Shown here piece by piece: positions 1 through 8,805 of a stretch of DNA of 64,000 bases. The notes below the pieces were generated by a model that was not told where the DNA came from, did no database searches, and saw nothing but the letters and a program-made list of their open reading frames with translations. Within the stretch, counting starts at the first letter, position 1, and every line of letters starts with the position of its first letter. Source of the stretch: Armatimonadota bacterium (lineage in GTDB: Bacteria > Armatimonadota > UBA5829 > DTJY01); NCBI GenBank assembly GCA_023511795.1, contig JAIMAU010000009.1, positions 35,231 through 99,230 of the forward strand, given 5' to 3'. A program made the translations under genes and the position numbers.

Positions 1-2
1 CG

Positions 3-602
3 TATAAACAGGACGAGGAAGAGAAAAAGAAAGCCGAGCAGGAAGCTCAAGAGAAGATTGCCAAGATCTCCCAAGAGATAAAAGATGGATTGGCATTCGA
101 AGAGGCTGCAAAGAAGTACTCCGAGGACCTAATGACAAAAGAGAAGGGCGGCGACATGGGTTATGTACCCAAGAACACAATGGGTAAGGAGTTTGAGGAA
201 GCTATTGCTAAGCTCAAACCTGGTGATATAAGCGACCCATTCAAAACCGCAATTGGGTATCAAATCGTGAAGTATTTTGGTAGCGGCAAGGAAGCGCAAG
301 GAAACGAAAGAAAGGAACTAATAGATCGTCTGACTACAATGCAACTGCAACAAAAAATGAATGATTGGTTCCTTACGCTTAGAAATAAAGCAAAGATTGT
401 AAACTATCTGGCTCCTCAGCCGCCGAAACAGCAAGAACAGCCAAAAGTAGAAGAGTCCAAACCAGCTGAGTCGCCGAAGCCTGCCGCTCAGCCGACCGAA
501 GAAGCCCCCAAGGAGGAGCCAAAGAACGGTGCTCCTCCTCCTGGAGTAAGCGATGCGGAAGCAGCTACGCCGCCGCCACCGCCTACGCCTCCTGCACCAT
601 AA
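3..602 (+). CDS. Parvulin-type peptidyl-prolyl isomerase, C-terminal part (5' truncated)
   Basis: The reading frame is open from the first base of the window, so the N-terminus (probably with a signal peptide and chaperone segment) lies outside. The visible 199 residues begin with a highly charged K/E/Q helix. A PpiC/SurA-type rotamase core follows: the stretch around GGDMGYVP, the helix EEAIAKLKPGDIS and the closing strand IGYQIVK are typical of the family. Such proteins fold secreted or outer-membrane proteins by prolyl isomerisation outside the cytoplasm. After the domain there is a helix and then a tail of about 60 residues rich in Pro, Glu, Lys and Ala, ending in runs of proline; this low-complexity tail is not part of the enzyme fold. 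A hairpin follows the stop. The family is clear, but whether this is PrsA- or SurA-like cannot be told from this part. Confidence 0.85.
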   Translation, partial: YKQDEEEKKKAEQEAQEKIAKISQEIKDGLAFEEAAKKYSEDLMTKEKGGDMGYVPKNTMGKEFEEAIAKLKPGDISDPFKTAIGYQIVKYFGSGKEAQGNERKELIDRLTTMQLQQKMNDWFLTLRNKAKIVNYLAPQPPKQQEQPKVEESKPAESPKPAAQPTEEAPKEEPKNGAPPPGVSDAEAATPPPPPTPPAP

Positions 603-653
603 ATAAATCAAAAATGAGCGATCCAACTCTTGCGGTGAGTTGAAAATAAAAGT

Positions 654-692
654 CCGGGCTTGCAGGCTCCAACGCGGAGCCCGCAGGCCCGG
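654..692 (+). terminator. Strong hairpin after the foldase gene
   Basis: Arms of 17 bases (654-670 and 676-692) pair with one G-U and one mismatch around a 5-base loop. The hairpin is very G+C rich. The U-tract that should follow is poor, so this may be a transcript 3' end stabiliser rather than an efficient intrinsic terminator. Confidence 0.55.
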
Positions 693-806
693 TCTCTGCT
701 TTCATTAGCTGATTAGCTTTTAAATGTTACGGATAGCGTAAACACCTCATTCTAGCTTGCAGAGTCCAAACATCAAAAGAAAGTTTATCGAAGAGGAGGA
801 TTAGGA

Positions 807-1964
807 ATGGCAAAGAAAAAGGTCAACGTCGGACTTGTGGGCTATTTGTTCATGGGGAAGGCGCATAGCGTTGGTTATCGCGACTGCGCATTTGCTTTCC
901 CAGATGTCAAGGCCGAACCCGTCATGAAGGAGATATGTGGGCTTGTTGGTGCTGAAGCGGCGCAATATGCAAAGCAGTATGGTTGGGAGCGGTCAAGCGA
1001 AGGTTATCAACATGTGGTTGAAGCCGATGACATCGATTTGGTAGATATTGCTACCGGGAACGATACGCACAAAGAGATTGCGATTGCGGCTGCAAAAAAT
1101 GGCAAGCACATCTTCTGCGAAAAACCAATGGCAATGAACACGGCTGAATGTAAGGAGATGATAGATGCCGCCGAGAAGGCAGGTATCATCCACATGATAA
1201 ACTTTAACTACCGCCGTGTTCCAGCTGTTGAGCTGGCAAAGCAAATGGTTGAAAAGGGAATGATAGGCACGCCTTATCATTTCAGGGCTGTTTACCTGCA
1301 AGATTGGATTGTAGACCCCGAATTCCCGCTTGTTTGGAGACTTCAGAAAGATAAAGCCGGCTCAGGTGCTCATGGTGACCTCAATGCTCATATTATTGAC
1401 CTTGCCCGCTACCTTTGCGGTGAGTTTGATGAGGTATGTGGTTTAATGAAAACCTTTATCAAACAGCGTCCAGTTCTCTCAGCAGCGACAGGAGGGTTAA
1501 GCGCTAAAGCTGGAAAGCAGATGGGTGAGGTTACTGTTGACGATGCGACGCTTTTCCTCGCCAAATTCAAGAATGGGGCAGTTGGCACCTTTGAGGCAAC
1601 TCGCTTCGCCACCGGAAACCGTAATGGAAATCACTTCGAGCTAAACGGTAGCGATGGGAGCATACGATTTAATTTAGAGAGACTAAATGAGCTGGAATTC
1701 TTTAATCGCAAAGACAAAGAAGGACAGCAAGGTTGGAAAACAATCCTTGTAACAGACCCGCCGCATCCATACATCAAGGGTTGGTGGCCAGCAGGACACA
1801 TAATAGGTTGGCAACATACGTTTGTTCATCAGATATACAATCTAATGAACGGAATTGCTACAGGCAAAAATCCGGCGCCTGACTTCTACGATGGATTGAA
1901 ATGCCAAATGGTGCTAGATGCTGTAGAAAAGTCGGCCGAGACTGGACAGTGGGTAAAAGTATAA
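807..1964 (+). CDS. Gfo/Idh/MocA family NAD(P)-dependent oxidoreductase
   Basis: A 385-residue cytoplasmic enzyme. The N-terminal Rossmann fold starts with a VGLVGYLFMGKAH glycine turn (residues about 8-20). The family signature EKP lies at residues 105-107, and its lysine is the usual catalytic residue. A second signature, GDLNAHIIDLA near residue 195, carries the conserved histidine and aspartate of the C-terminal domain. Enzymes of this family oxidise or epimerise sugars, inositols or their derivatives with a nicotinamide cofactor; the substrate here cannot be read from sequence. The ATG is preceded by GAGGAGGA at good spacing. The gene stands alone between two hairpins, so it is probably its own transcription unit. 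Confidence 0.9.
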   Translation: MAKKKVNVGLVGYLFMGKAHSVGYRDCAFAFPDVKAEPVMKEICGLVGAEAAQYAKQYGWERSSEGYQHVVEADDIDLVDIATGNDTHKEIAIAAAKNGKHIFCEKPMAMNTAECKEMIDAAEKAGIIHMINFNYRRVPAVELAKQMVEKGMIGTPYHFRAVYLQDWIVDPEFPLVWRLQKDKAGSGAHGDLNAHIIDLARYLCGEFDEVCGLMKTFIKQRPVLSAATGGLSAKAGKQMGEVTVDDATLFLAKFKNGAVGTFEATRFATGNRNGNHFELNGSDGSIRFNLERLNELEFFNRKDKEGQQGWKTILVTDPPHPYIKGWWPAGHIIGWQHTFVHQIYNLMNGIATGKNPAPDFYDGLKCQMVLDAVEKSAETGQWVKV

Positions 1965-2069
1965 ACAGGGATTAGCTTTCTGGTTGCGGTGATTAGGTGC
2001 ACCGAAATAGATTGTGAAACCGCAATCGAATTTCATAAGGCTGGCTAATTGTGGAACAGCACGGCCGCC

Positions 2070-2135
2070 GAGGAAGTCAAACTTAAAGGAAAGGCTTCGG
2101 GGAGGGGTGGTTCGTTGACTTCCGCTCCTCCCTTA
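2070..2135 (+). terminator. Inverted repeats after the oxidoreductase gene
   Basis: A perfect 9-base inverted repeat (2072-2080 with 2115-2123) encloses a second purine/pyrimidine pairing (GGGAGG near 2100-2106 with CCTCCC near 2127-2132) followed by a short T-rich stretch. The two pairings compete, so the exact structure is uncertain. Confidence 0.4.
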
Positions 2136-2241
2136 TGCTACGATTAAGTCTGTCTGAAAATCCCAGGGGATGGATTTATACCCAAGCGGTCTCCAATCAA
2201 TACCCTGTGGTGACTTTAATGAATTGAAGGGCCAGAGAGAT

Positions 2242-3582
2242 ATGCTAAGAAGTAGGCTAACAATTATAATTACCTGCGTAGTTATGTCAGTACTGCAATT
2301 GACATACCTCCACGCTCAAAATGTAAGCGACATCGAGATCGCGAGACCGTTGGATGGAGCAACTGTGCGAGAAAAAGTGCGCATAATCGTACCAGGCAGA
2401 TGCGTTCCACAAGGCGGTTTTGTCGCTTACTTCATAGATGGCCGCTTTAGAGCAGCAGTCTCAAATCCAGATGAAAATGGCGGATCCTACGTATACGTTT
2501 GGGATACCAAAGCCGAGGAAACCGACCCGAGCCTTACCCCAGAGCAAAGAAAACCGCGAGAGGGCAAACATACCATAAAGGTACAAGCTTTGGATGCAGG
2601 AGGCAAAAAGACTGGCAAAAGCAAAGAAATCACAGTGTACGTGAAGAACAAAGCCGAGCTTCCGCCTGGTGGGATTAGACTGCAGTATAAGCTAAGACAA
2701 GGTATGGTAGTAGACTATAAGTACTCCATTACCGCAAGCCTCAAAAGCATTCAGGGGGCGACAGAGCTTGCCAACACAGTCGGCCAAGCATTCGAAGGCT
2801 CCGAATTAATAGTAAGGAGGTCAGTCGAGGATGCTCGGCCAGATGGTACATTTCTAATCCGACAAAAGCCCATCGGAACGATTAAGCTTGTGCAAGGTGG
2901 AAGGTCAGTCCCTGCGCCAAACCTTAATATTCGTGCTGCTTATGATATTGAGGACTTGTCGGGTCGAGTTAGCTATATCATGGGTTCAAATTCCCCAGGC
3001 TTGTTGATAACAGTGGACCTGCCGAATTTTCCTTCAAGCAGGTTGGTTGTGGGCGATACGTGGACTTCCAGGGATAAGGTGATTCGGGATGTACTCACTG
3101 GCGAGTCACTGGTTCTAAATACCCATAGCACGCTAGAAGGGGCAGAATGGCATAACGGTTATCCTTGCGCAAAAATCGTCACGACATTTGAAGGCATTGG
3201 ACGGTCTCCGTTCCCGACAGTGCTCAAGGGAAATTCACAAATAAAGGGTGAAACAATCACATATTTTGCTTATCAGGTTGGCAAATTAATCTCGTCGATG
3301 ACTACGGCAACAATTACAGCAGAAACTGACTCGGCATCGGTGTCGGCGCTAGCTCAGCAAATAACTAGTGGGTCGAGCTATGCATCCAGCGTATTGAGCG
3401 GAGCTTCTTTGGGAGTGTCAAGCTCAACAGGTGGTCCAGGCGGTTTCGAGGAGCCGCCGCCACCCTTGCCCACTACAAGCGGGCCAAGCTTCAGCGTTGG
3501 TACCCGACGAGGCACTACGACGACCCAGAGTAGCGTGCAGGTGGTCTTCGAAGTAAAGCAGAGTCTGGAACTGGCTCGCTAG
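2242..3582 (+). CDS. Secreted Ig-like domain protein of unknown function
   Basis: I chose the ATG at 2242 because it directly gives a signal peptide (positive MLRSR, then a hydrophobic stretch, then a likely cut after HAQ). The longer frame from 2170 adds only an unlikely leader. The mature protein starts with an Ig-like strand pattern (residues about 30-135, including IARPLDGATV and ITVYVKN), as seen in bacterial surface proteins. A long beta-rich region with no family I recognise follows. The C-terminus is low complexity, rich in Ser, Gly, Thr and Pro, and ends in a charged strand. No catalytic motif is visible. It is probably periplasmic or on the surface. A good terminator follows, so it is a single-gene unit. 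Confidence 0.7.
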   Translation: MLRSRLTIIITCVVMSVLQLTYLHAQNVSDIEIARPLDGATVREKVRIIVPGRCVPQGGFVAYFIDGRFRAAVSNPDENGGSYVYVWDTKAEETDPSLTPEQRKPREGKHTIKVQALDAGGKKTGKSKEITVYVKNKAELPPGGIRLQYKLRQGMVVDYKYSITASLKSIQGATELANTVGQAFEGSELIVRRSVEDARPDGTFLIRQKPIGTIKLVQGGRSVPAPNLNIRAAYDIEDLSGRVSYIMGSNSPGLLITVDLPNFPSSRLVVGDTWTSRDKVIRDVLTGESLVLNTHSTLEGAEWHNGYPCAKIVTTFEGIGRSPFPTVLKGNSQIKGETITYFAYQVGKLISSMTTATITAETDSASVSALAQQITSGSSYASSVLSGASLGVSSSTGGPGGFEEPPPPLPTTSGPSFSVGTRRGTTTTQSSVQVVFEVKQSLELAR

Positions 3583-3627
3583 TTTACGCAGGCGCAAGAG
3601 AGTTTAGTAGGCTTGACTTAATATTGG

Positions 3628-3662
3628 CTCGGGCGGGGAGTACTTTCCCCGCCTGAGTTTCC
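3628..3662 (+). terminator. Intrinsic terminator
   Basis: A 12-base stem (3628-3639 with 3646-3657, one G-U) has a 6-base loop and is followed by TTTCCTT. It separates the Ig-like protein gene from tatC. Confidence 0.7.
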
Positions 3663-3742
3663 TTAATGGCAAAAGCGGCTTACAACCTATCCAAGAAACG
3701 CAAAGGATAAAATAGTTCAGTAGTTCGCAAGGTAACCAAATA

Positions 3743-4504
3743 GTGCTTAGTTCTATGAAGACCGAAGTTGAGGAAGACATCGAAAACGGAAAACAGCTAG
3801 AGCTTGTAGAACATCTGGCTGAACTTCGAGCAAGAATCATACGGTGCGTGGTATATCTAGCTATCGGTGCATGCGCCGGATGGTTTTTCTTCCCATTCTT
3901 CTTCAAAATCTTAGCCGGTCCAATCATTGGTTTCTTGAAGGAGATGGGAAGTTCATTCCTTCTCACCGGCGTTGCTGAAGGATTTACAATCAAGTTCCAG
4001 ATATCCCTAATTACAGGTTCAATCCTTGCACTGCCTCTAATCACCATGGAGGGATGGGGATTCATTGCCCCAGGTCTGACGCGGAAGGAGCGGCGAGCGG
4101 TTAAACTAGTAGCTCCGCTTTCAATATTGTTATTCTGTTTAGGCGTGGCACTAGCCTACTTCGCACTGCCAATGGGAATTAGGTGGTTGATAAGCCAGAA
4201 TCCGCCCGGAGCGAAGTTCATGCCTTCTGTTGCCCAGACACTCCTATTTATAATAAAAATGTACTTAGCTTTTGGCTTGGTGTTCCAAACCCCCATTATC
4301 CTGATGTTCCTAGCAAGAGTTGGAATTGTTGACTCACAGATGTTGAAATCATATTGGCGGCAGGCCGTCCTTGCTCTGCTTATCGTTGCTGCGGCCGTAA
4401 CACCCTCAGGAGATGCAATGACAATGATGATGATAGGCTTGCCCATGGTCTTCTTATACATTCTTAGCATTGGTCTTGTGAAGCTTGTTGAACCGCGGTC
4501 ATGA
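3743..4504 (+). CDS. tatC: Twin-arginine translocase subunit TatC
   Basis: A 253-residue integral membrane protein that recognises the twin-arginine signal and forms the core of the Tat pathway, which exports folded, often cofactor-bearing proteins. The diagnostic N-terminal HLAELRARI motif sits near residue 28, just before the first of about six membrane segments; the charged loop after the second pair also fits TatC. The GTG at 3743 has a weak AAGGT upstream; an ATG at 3755 is the alternative start. No tatA/tatB-like gene is in this window. The stop overlaps the start of the next gene by four bases (ATGA), so the two are translationally coupled. Confidence 0.93.
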   Translation: MLSSMKTEVEEDIENGKQLELVEHLAELRARIIRCVVYLAIGACAGWFFFPFFFKILAGPIIGFLKEMGSSFLLTGVAEGFTIKFQISLITGSILALPLITMEGWGFIAPGLTRKERRAVKLVAPLSILLFCLGVALAYFALPMGIRWLISQNPPGAKFMPSVAQTLLFIIKMYLAFGLVFQTPIILMFLARVGIVDSQMLKSYWRQAVLALLIVAAAVTPSGDAMTMMMIGLPMVFLYILSIGLVKLVEPRS

Positions 4505-6768
4505 GTCTGCGGAAATTCCTTGCGGAACTTCAAAACTCGCCCGAGTACAAAGGACAGCTTGTTCATCTAGCTGTCATACCCGCAAAACTGGCTCGCTATG
4601 GCGAAGTCAGATACAAGCTTAATCCTCGTCTTTGCGAACGACTCAAAGCCATTGGAATAGATAAGCTTTACTCACATCAAGCTGCCGCAATTAACGCAGT
4701 TCTAGGAGGACGTCATGTGGTTGTTGTAACATCAACTGCAAGCGGCAAAACCCTGTGCTACAACATTCCCATTCTCAACATCCAGCTCTCGGAGCCAACT
4801 AAACGTGCCATTTATCTGTTTCCTACAAAAGCTCTTGCACAGGACCAATTGCGTAAACTTAACGAGCTCAATCACCAATTCGAACTTAGGTTTGGGATAT
4901 ATGATGGGGATACACCTCAAACTGAACGGCGCGCCATACGCAAGAATTGCCATACGGTTCTGACGAATCCGGACATGCTCCACCTTGCGATACTGCCGTA
5001 TCACACTCAATGGGCTGATTTTTTTCGCAATTTAGCATTTGTAGTTATTGATGAAATGCACGTCTATCGCGGGGTATTTGGCGCACATGTTGCAAATATT
5101 ATTAGGCGTCTGCGCCGCATCTGCCGCCATTACGGCTCTGTTCCGCAGTTCATTGCATGTTCAGCAACAATTGGCAACCCTGAGGAGCTAATGAGGAAGC
5201 TTACGGGCGTAAGGACTGAGGTCATAGATGATGATGGTTCTCCTTCCGGAGAGAAGTTGTTTGCGTTTTGGAATCCACCTTACATAGGTGTTGGGGAAAG
5301 AAGGAGTGCAAACTGGGAAGCGGCTTACCTTCTTTCTAAGCTTGCATGCCGGCGTATAAGAAGCATAACTTTTGCGAAAGCAAGGGTTGTTGCCGAGCTA
5401 ATTTATCGATATGCAAGAGCGAATTTGGAAGCGCACGACCCTGAGACTGCTGGGAGGATTATGCCATATCGTGGTGGATATACGCCTGAGCAGCGACGGC
5501 AAATTGAGAAGGGGCTTTTTGAAGGAGAGCTTCTAGGAGTTACGGCAACTAATGCACTTGAACTTGGTGTTGACGTTGGCGACCTAGAAGCGTGCATTCT
5601 TACTGGTTATCCAGGTACGATTGCCAGCACTTGGCAGCAAATTGGGCGCGCAGGCAGAGGGCAAAATACATCGCTTGCCATTCTAATTGCGCTTAACAAT
5701 CCACTTGACCAGTTCATTGTGCAGAATCGTGCCTATTTATTGGACCGTACTAATGAAAAAGCTATTCTGGACCCACAAAATCCCTACATCCTTGCTGAAC
5801 ATCTGTCTTGCGCTGCTTATGAAACTCCTATTTCGGAACTCGATTATGACCTTTTCGGCGCGAATTCGGAACCGCTTTTGAATCTGTTGGCTGAGTCGGG
5901 GCAGATAGTTCGCCAAGGGAAATGGTTTTGGAATGGTGAAGGCTACCCAGCGGCCAGCGTCAACATACGTTCCACAGGAGGAAATAGTTATCTAATTTAC
6001 GACGTTGCTAAGCCTGGGGAACCTCTGGGCTCAGTTGAGGAAGCTACTGCTTTCCAAATGATTCACGAAGGGGCAGTCTACCTTCACCAAGGCGAGTCAT
6101 ATGTTGTGGAACGCCTTGACCAAGTAGGATGCTGTGCTTATGCTTCCAGACGTGATGTAGACTACTACACCTCGGCTACAACTGTTACGGAAACCCTTAT
6201 AAAAAGGACGCTTAAATCTCAAACATTGGCGGGCTCACAAGTATACTTTGGCGAAGTGATTGTAACGGAGCAAGTCATTGGCTATAAGAAAAAGCGCTTG
6301 CTCACTGATGAAACGCTTGAGAACGTAGACTTAAACCTTCCACCTCAGTCGTTTGATACCCAGGCAATCTGGCTGGTTATTGATTCCTCTATAGCAAGGA
6401 TTGTTCGGAGCCAAGGTTATGACCTAGAAGGTGGCATTCACGGCCTAGAACATGCGCTAATAGGAATGATGCCTCTATATGCCATGTGTGATCGCCAAGA
6501 TGTTGGTGGAGCATCCCATCCGTCGCATTTTCACACTGGGCTTCCCACTATATTTATATATGATGCACATCCCGGCGGCGTTGGCATCGCCGAAGATGCA
6601 TACACAAAGATTAAAGAATTAATTAACTCGACTCTAAAAGCAATTTCCGAATGTCCTTGCTTTGATGGTTGTCCATCCTGCATTCATTCTCCCAAATGCG
6701 GCAATAACAATTCCCCGCTTGATAAGCAAGCCTCATTACTAATCCTGAATGCCCTTGCTAGTCTGTAA
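4501..6768 (+). CDS. DEAD/DEAH-box helicase with C-terminal Zn-binding DUF1998 domain (MrfA/YprA-like)
   Basis: A 755-residue superfamily 2 helicase. The order is a Q-like motif and Walker A TSTASGKT (residues 77-84), DEMH box (184-187), SAT motif near 223, and the second RecA domain ending in QQIGRAGRG (379-387). The C-terminal third has a four-cysteine cluster (about 718-737, CPCFDGCPSC then KCG) and an HPGGVGIAE stretch. That is the layout of Bacillus MrfA/YprA, a 3'-5' helicase tied to mitomycin-damage repair; its usual exonuclease partner MrfB is not seen here. The role in DNA repair is taken from the family. The ATG overlaps the tatC stop. Confidence 0.85.
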   Translation: MSLRKFLAELQNSPEYKGQLVHLAVIPAKLARYGEVRYKLNPRLCERLKAIGIDKLYSHQAAAINAVLGGRHVVVVTSTASGKTLCYNIPILNIQLSEPTKRAIYLFPTKALAQDQLRKLNELNHQFELRFGIYDGDTPQTERRAIRKNCHTVLTNPDMLHLAILPYHTQWADFFRNLAFVVIDEMHVYRGVFGAHVANIIRRLRRICRHYGSVPQFIACSATIGNPEELMRKLTGVRTEVIDDDGSPSGEKLFAFWNPPYIGVGERRSANWEAAYLLSKLACRRIRSITFAKARVVAELIYRYARANLEAHDPETAGRIMPYRGGYTPEQRRQIEKGLFEGELLGVTATNALELGVDVGDLEACILTGYPGTIASTWQQIGRAGRGQNTSLAILIALNNPLDQFIVQNRAYLLDRTNEKAILDPQNPYILAEHLSCAAYETPISELDYDLFGANSEPLLNLLAESGQIVRQGKWFWNGEGYPAASVNIRSTGGNSYLIYDVAKPGEPLGSVEEATAFQMIHEGAVYLHQGESYVVERLDQVGCCAYASRRDVDYYTSATTVTETLIKRTLKSQTLAGSQVYFGEVIVTEQVIGYKKKRLLTDETLENVDLNLPPQSFDTQAIWLVIDSSIARIVRSQGYDLEGGIHGLEHALIGMMPLYAMCDRQDVGGASHPSHFHTGLPTIFIYDAHPGGVGIAEDAYTKIKELINSTLKAISECPCFDGCPSCIHSPKCGNNNSPLDKQASLLILNALASL

Positions 6769-6896
6769 ACTTGACGCTGTCTTGTCTTCCACAGAAGTTA
6801 GTGAAGTCGTTGCGCACAGTTTAGATTTATAGTCGTATGGGTAAACAGTTCCAGTAACTATTCGAAATCGTCGGCAATTCGATTAGAATTGCGTTG

Positions 6897-7166
6897 ATGC
6901 ATATGAGCGAACCAGGCAAGTCAGCAATTTTGGGGACATTTATTGTCATTCTGCTAGTTATTATCGTTATAGTTCTAGTAGCGTACTTTGCATGGTGGTT
7001 GCCTGTGCATCGTGGGACTGGGGTAATTCAAGATCCTGCGAAAGAAAGCACACTATTTGTTTCCGCGGCCAAGAAAAAGCCATTCCCCTTATTCATGCCT
7101 TATCCGTCTCGAAAGCAGTCTGCACTACCTTTGCAAAAGACGGTGCCACAGCAAGTGCTTTATTAA
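6897..7166 (+). CDS. Small single-span membrane protein, unknown
   Basis: About 89 residues. A short polar N-terminus is followed by one long hydrophobic helix (residues about 9-34, rich in Ile and Val, ending AWWLPVH) and a basic, proline-containing tail with KKKPFPLF and SRKQ. No family recognised. No clear ribosome-binding site precedes any of the three candidate starts (TTG 6894, ATG 6897, ATG 6903). The 26-base gap to the next membrane-protein gene suggests co-expression. The membrane helix supports a real product, but this is one of the less certain genes. Confidence 0.5.
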   Translation: MHMSEPGKSAILGTFIVILLVIIVIVLVAYFAWWLPVHRGTGVIQDPAKESTLFVSAAKKKPFPLFMPYPSRKQSALPLQKTVPQQVLY

Positions 7167-7191
7167 AGCCATTATGAAGGAGTGATACATC

Positions 7192-7446
7192 ATGACATTA
7201 GGAGGTCTTTTTCTCCTGTTTGTTATTGCTGCAGTAATAGGAACAATTTTTGAGCTAATAATGGGCATAAAGACGGGTGCTGGCTGGATAGGAACCATTA
7301 TCGTAGGTTTCTTGGGCGCCTGGGTGGGGTCTGCACTTTTCAGGGTTGGTCCAATCTTTAGCGGAGTATACCTAACTTCGGCCATATTTGGGGCAATTGT
7401 CCTTGTGTTCCTACTGAAATTGGTAACCGTACGCCATGCGACCTAA
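7192..7446 (+). CDS. GlsB/YeaQ/YmgE-type small membrane protein
   Basis: An 84-residue protein with three hydrophobic segments. The glycine-rich pattern (GLFLLFVIAAVIGTI, then AGWIGTIIVGFLGAWVGS) is that of the transglycosylase-associated/YeaQ family. These are small envelope stress proteins whose biochemical role is not known despite the family name. The ATG has GAAGGAG at good spacing. It lies in the cytoplasmic membrane by prediction. Confidence 0.75.
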   Translation: MTLGGLFLLFVIAAVIGTIFELIMGIKTGAGWIGTIIVGFLGAWVGSALFRVGPIFSGVYLTSAIFGAIVLVFLLKLVTVRHAT

Positions 7447-7798
7447 GTGGTGCCCAACTGGATATTTTAAAAGCTAGAAGTTTTAGGACTTTCAACTTGT
7501 AAGAAGGATTAATAATCCTGAGTGCCGAATTTAATAACCGTTTGGAAAGTAGCTGAACTAGCAAAAGGCAACATTAATAAAGAGCCATTGGTTGAACTGG
7601 GTTATTGAATTCTGCATGGTGTTCTCATGGCGTCGAATGGAATTTAAGTGCAGAGAAGTTCTTCATAAAGCAAGACGCCAAAATTGCTATGGGGAGGTGG
7701 TAACAAAGTTATTTATAACAAAAGTTGCGGCGGAGAACTCTTCGTTGCTAGTTGATGAGTAGAATTAAAAGTTAAAAACCTAAAAAGGAGTTGAAAGG
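7447..7798. other. 352-base gene-free interval
   Basis: A+T-rich. It holds a small hairpin (AGGATT...AATCCT near 7505-7519), a palindromic GTTATTTATAAC near 7707, and the AAAAGGAG ribosome-binding site of the next gene just before 7799. No convincing promoter consensus and no open frame with coding character was found. Confidence 0.5.
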
Positions 7799-8485
7799 AT
7801 GAAGAACAGTTTTCTAGTACTGGCAATCGGTTCATTGCTTGTATGTGCCTATTTAGGAATAGCAAGCGCTGCTCCTTCGTTCTTTAGCACTTCAGGCAAT
7901 ATATTAACGCCAGATGACACACTTTTGTCGACGGGAGGTTTTAGCGCCAACTACCACGCCATCGAGATCGAGGATACCGACCAGACGCAAACAATTATAG
8001 GTGCCAATGTTGGGGTTACACCCTCGCTTGAATTAGGGGTTGCAAGGGTTGACTTTGATAACGGAAACGAGGAAACTATCATCAATGGCAAATACCTGCT
8101 GTTCCCCGAGACGGCAGTGAGGCCCTCATTGGTCCTAGGTGTATTAGACCTGGGCGGAGAGCTCGATCCAGATGACGATCCTGGCATCTATGTACTGCTG
8201 GGTAAGAACCTTACGCCGATGGCTTCGGATATCGCCGGCGAGCCCTCAAAGCCTCTGAGGGGCGTCATAGGGTTTGGTACAGGTTACTTTGACGGATTGT
8301 TTGGGGCTTTGGACTGGACAATCAGCCAGCGGATGAGCCTAATGGCTGAATACATTGACACAGGCGATGCCCAGTTCAATGTGGGCATTAGGTTTGCGTT
8401 GACAGACACGCTTCGCGGCGATGTGGCCTTGATTGATGGCGATGATTTAGGATTCGGAATTAGCTTCACAAAGATGGGGCTTTAA
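7799..8485 (+). CDS. Secreted YjbH/outer-membrane beta-barrel-like protein
   Basis: A 228-residue protein with a clear signal peptide (MKNSFLVLAIGSLLVCAYLGIASA, likely cut before APS). The mature part opens with a TSGNILTPDD...STGGFSANYH stretch, as in the lipoprotein/barrel proteins related to YjbH. Alternating strands rich in Gly, Asp and Leu follow, ending in an aromatic-poor strand GFGISFTKMGL. I infer an outer-membrane barrel or a barrel-associated protein; this is one of the reasons to think the cell has two membranes. AAAAGGAG lies upstream of the ATG. It has its own terminator. Confidence 0.6.
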   Translation: MKNSFLVLAIGSLLVCAYLGIASAAPSFFSTSGNILTPDDTLLSTGGFSANYHAIEIEDTDQTQTIIGANVGVTPSLELGVARVDFDNGNEETIINGKYLLFPETAVRPSLVLGVLDLGGELDPDDDPGIYVLLGKNLTPMASDIAGEPSKPLRGVIGFGTGYFDGLFGALDWTISQRMSLMAEYIDTGDAQFNVGIRFALTDTLRGDVALIDGDDLGFGISFTKMGL

Positions 8486-8518
8486 GCTGATTTACTAAGC
8501 GCAGATTAGCTTTCTTAT

Positions 8519-8567
8519 CCTCTGTTGTGGTGGCGCAAGAAATGCTGCTACAACAGAGGAAATTTTA
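8519..8567 (+). terminator. Intrinsic terminator
   Basis: A perfect 10-base stem (8519-8528 with 8550-8559), extended with imperfect pairs towards the loop, is followed by AAATTTTATTT. It ends the barrel-protein transcript. Confidence 0.7.
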
Positions 8568-8661
8568 TTTATGGGGGGTTTTATCCACTTTGACTTCAAA
8601 TATCTTAAATGTAAGTTACTTTTGAATTATGAAGGCTTCCGATGATTACCCAAAAGGTTAC

Positions 8662-8689
8662 TTGACTTTTTTGTTCTTAGCGTTATAAT
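8662..8689 (+). promoter_or_regulatory. Sigma-70-type promoter of the large amidase gene
   Basis: TTGACT at 8662-8667 and TATAAT at 8684-8689, with 16 bases between. The predicted transcript start is near 8696, giving a leader of about 110 bases. Confidence 0.75.
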
Positions 8690-8805
8690 TCATGTAAGTT
8701 CGCTAGCGTACCACAGAGTCGTTTTTTTGTTTCTGCATCCGAAACATCCCATGGCCACCACGATTCCGTTTGGTACGAGCGGAAAATTTCATGGGAGGGA
8801 TGCGC

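Larger units (their letters stand above)
8486..8805. other. 320-base interval before the large amidase gene
   Basis: It contains the terminator of the upstream gene (8519-8567), then an A+T-rich stretch, the promoter at 8662-8689, an untranslated leader of about 110 bases, and a GGGAGGG ribosome-binding site at 8793-8799. Confidence 0.7.

Noticed and set aside
6992..7177. Overlapping 61-codon plus-strand frame
   Set aside because: It overlaps the single-span membrane protein in another frame and shows no coding character or ribosome-binding site.
8770..8805. Longer N-terminus of the large amidase from TTG 8770 or ATG 8800
   Set aside because: ATG 8806 has the GGGAGGG site at the best distance and is directly followed by a signal peptide.
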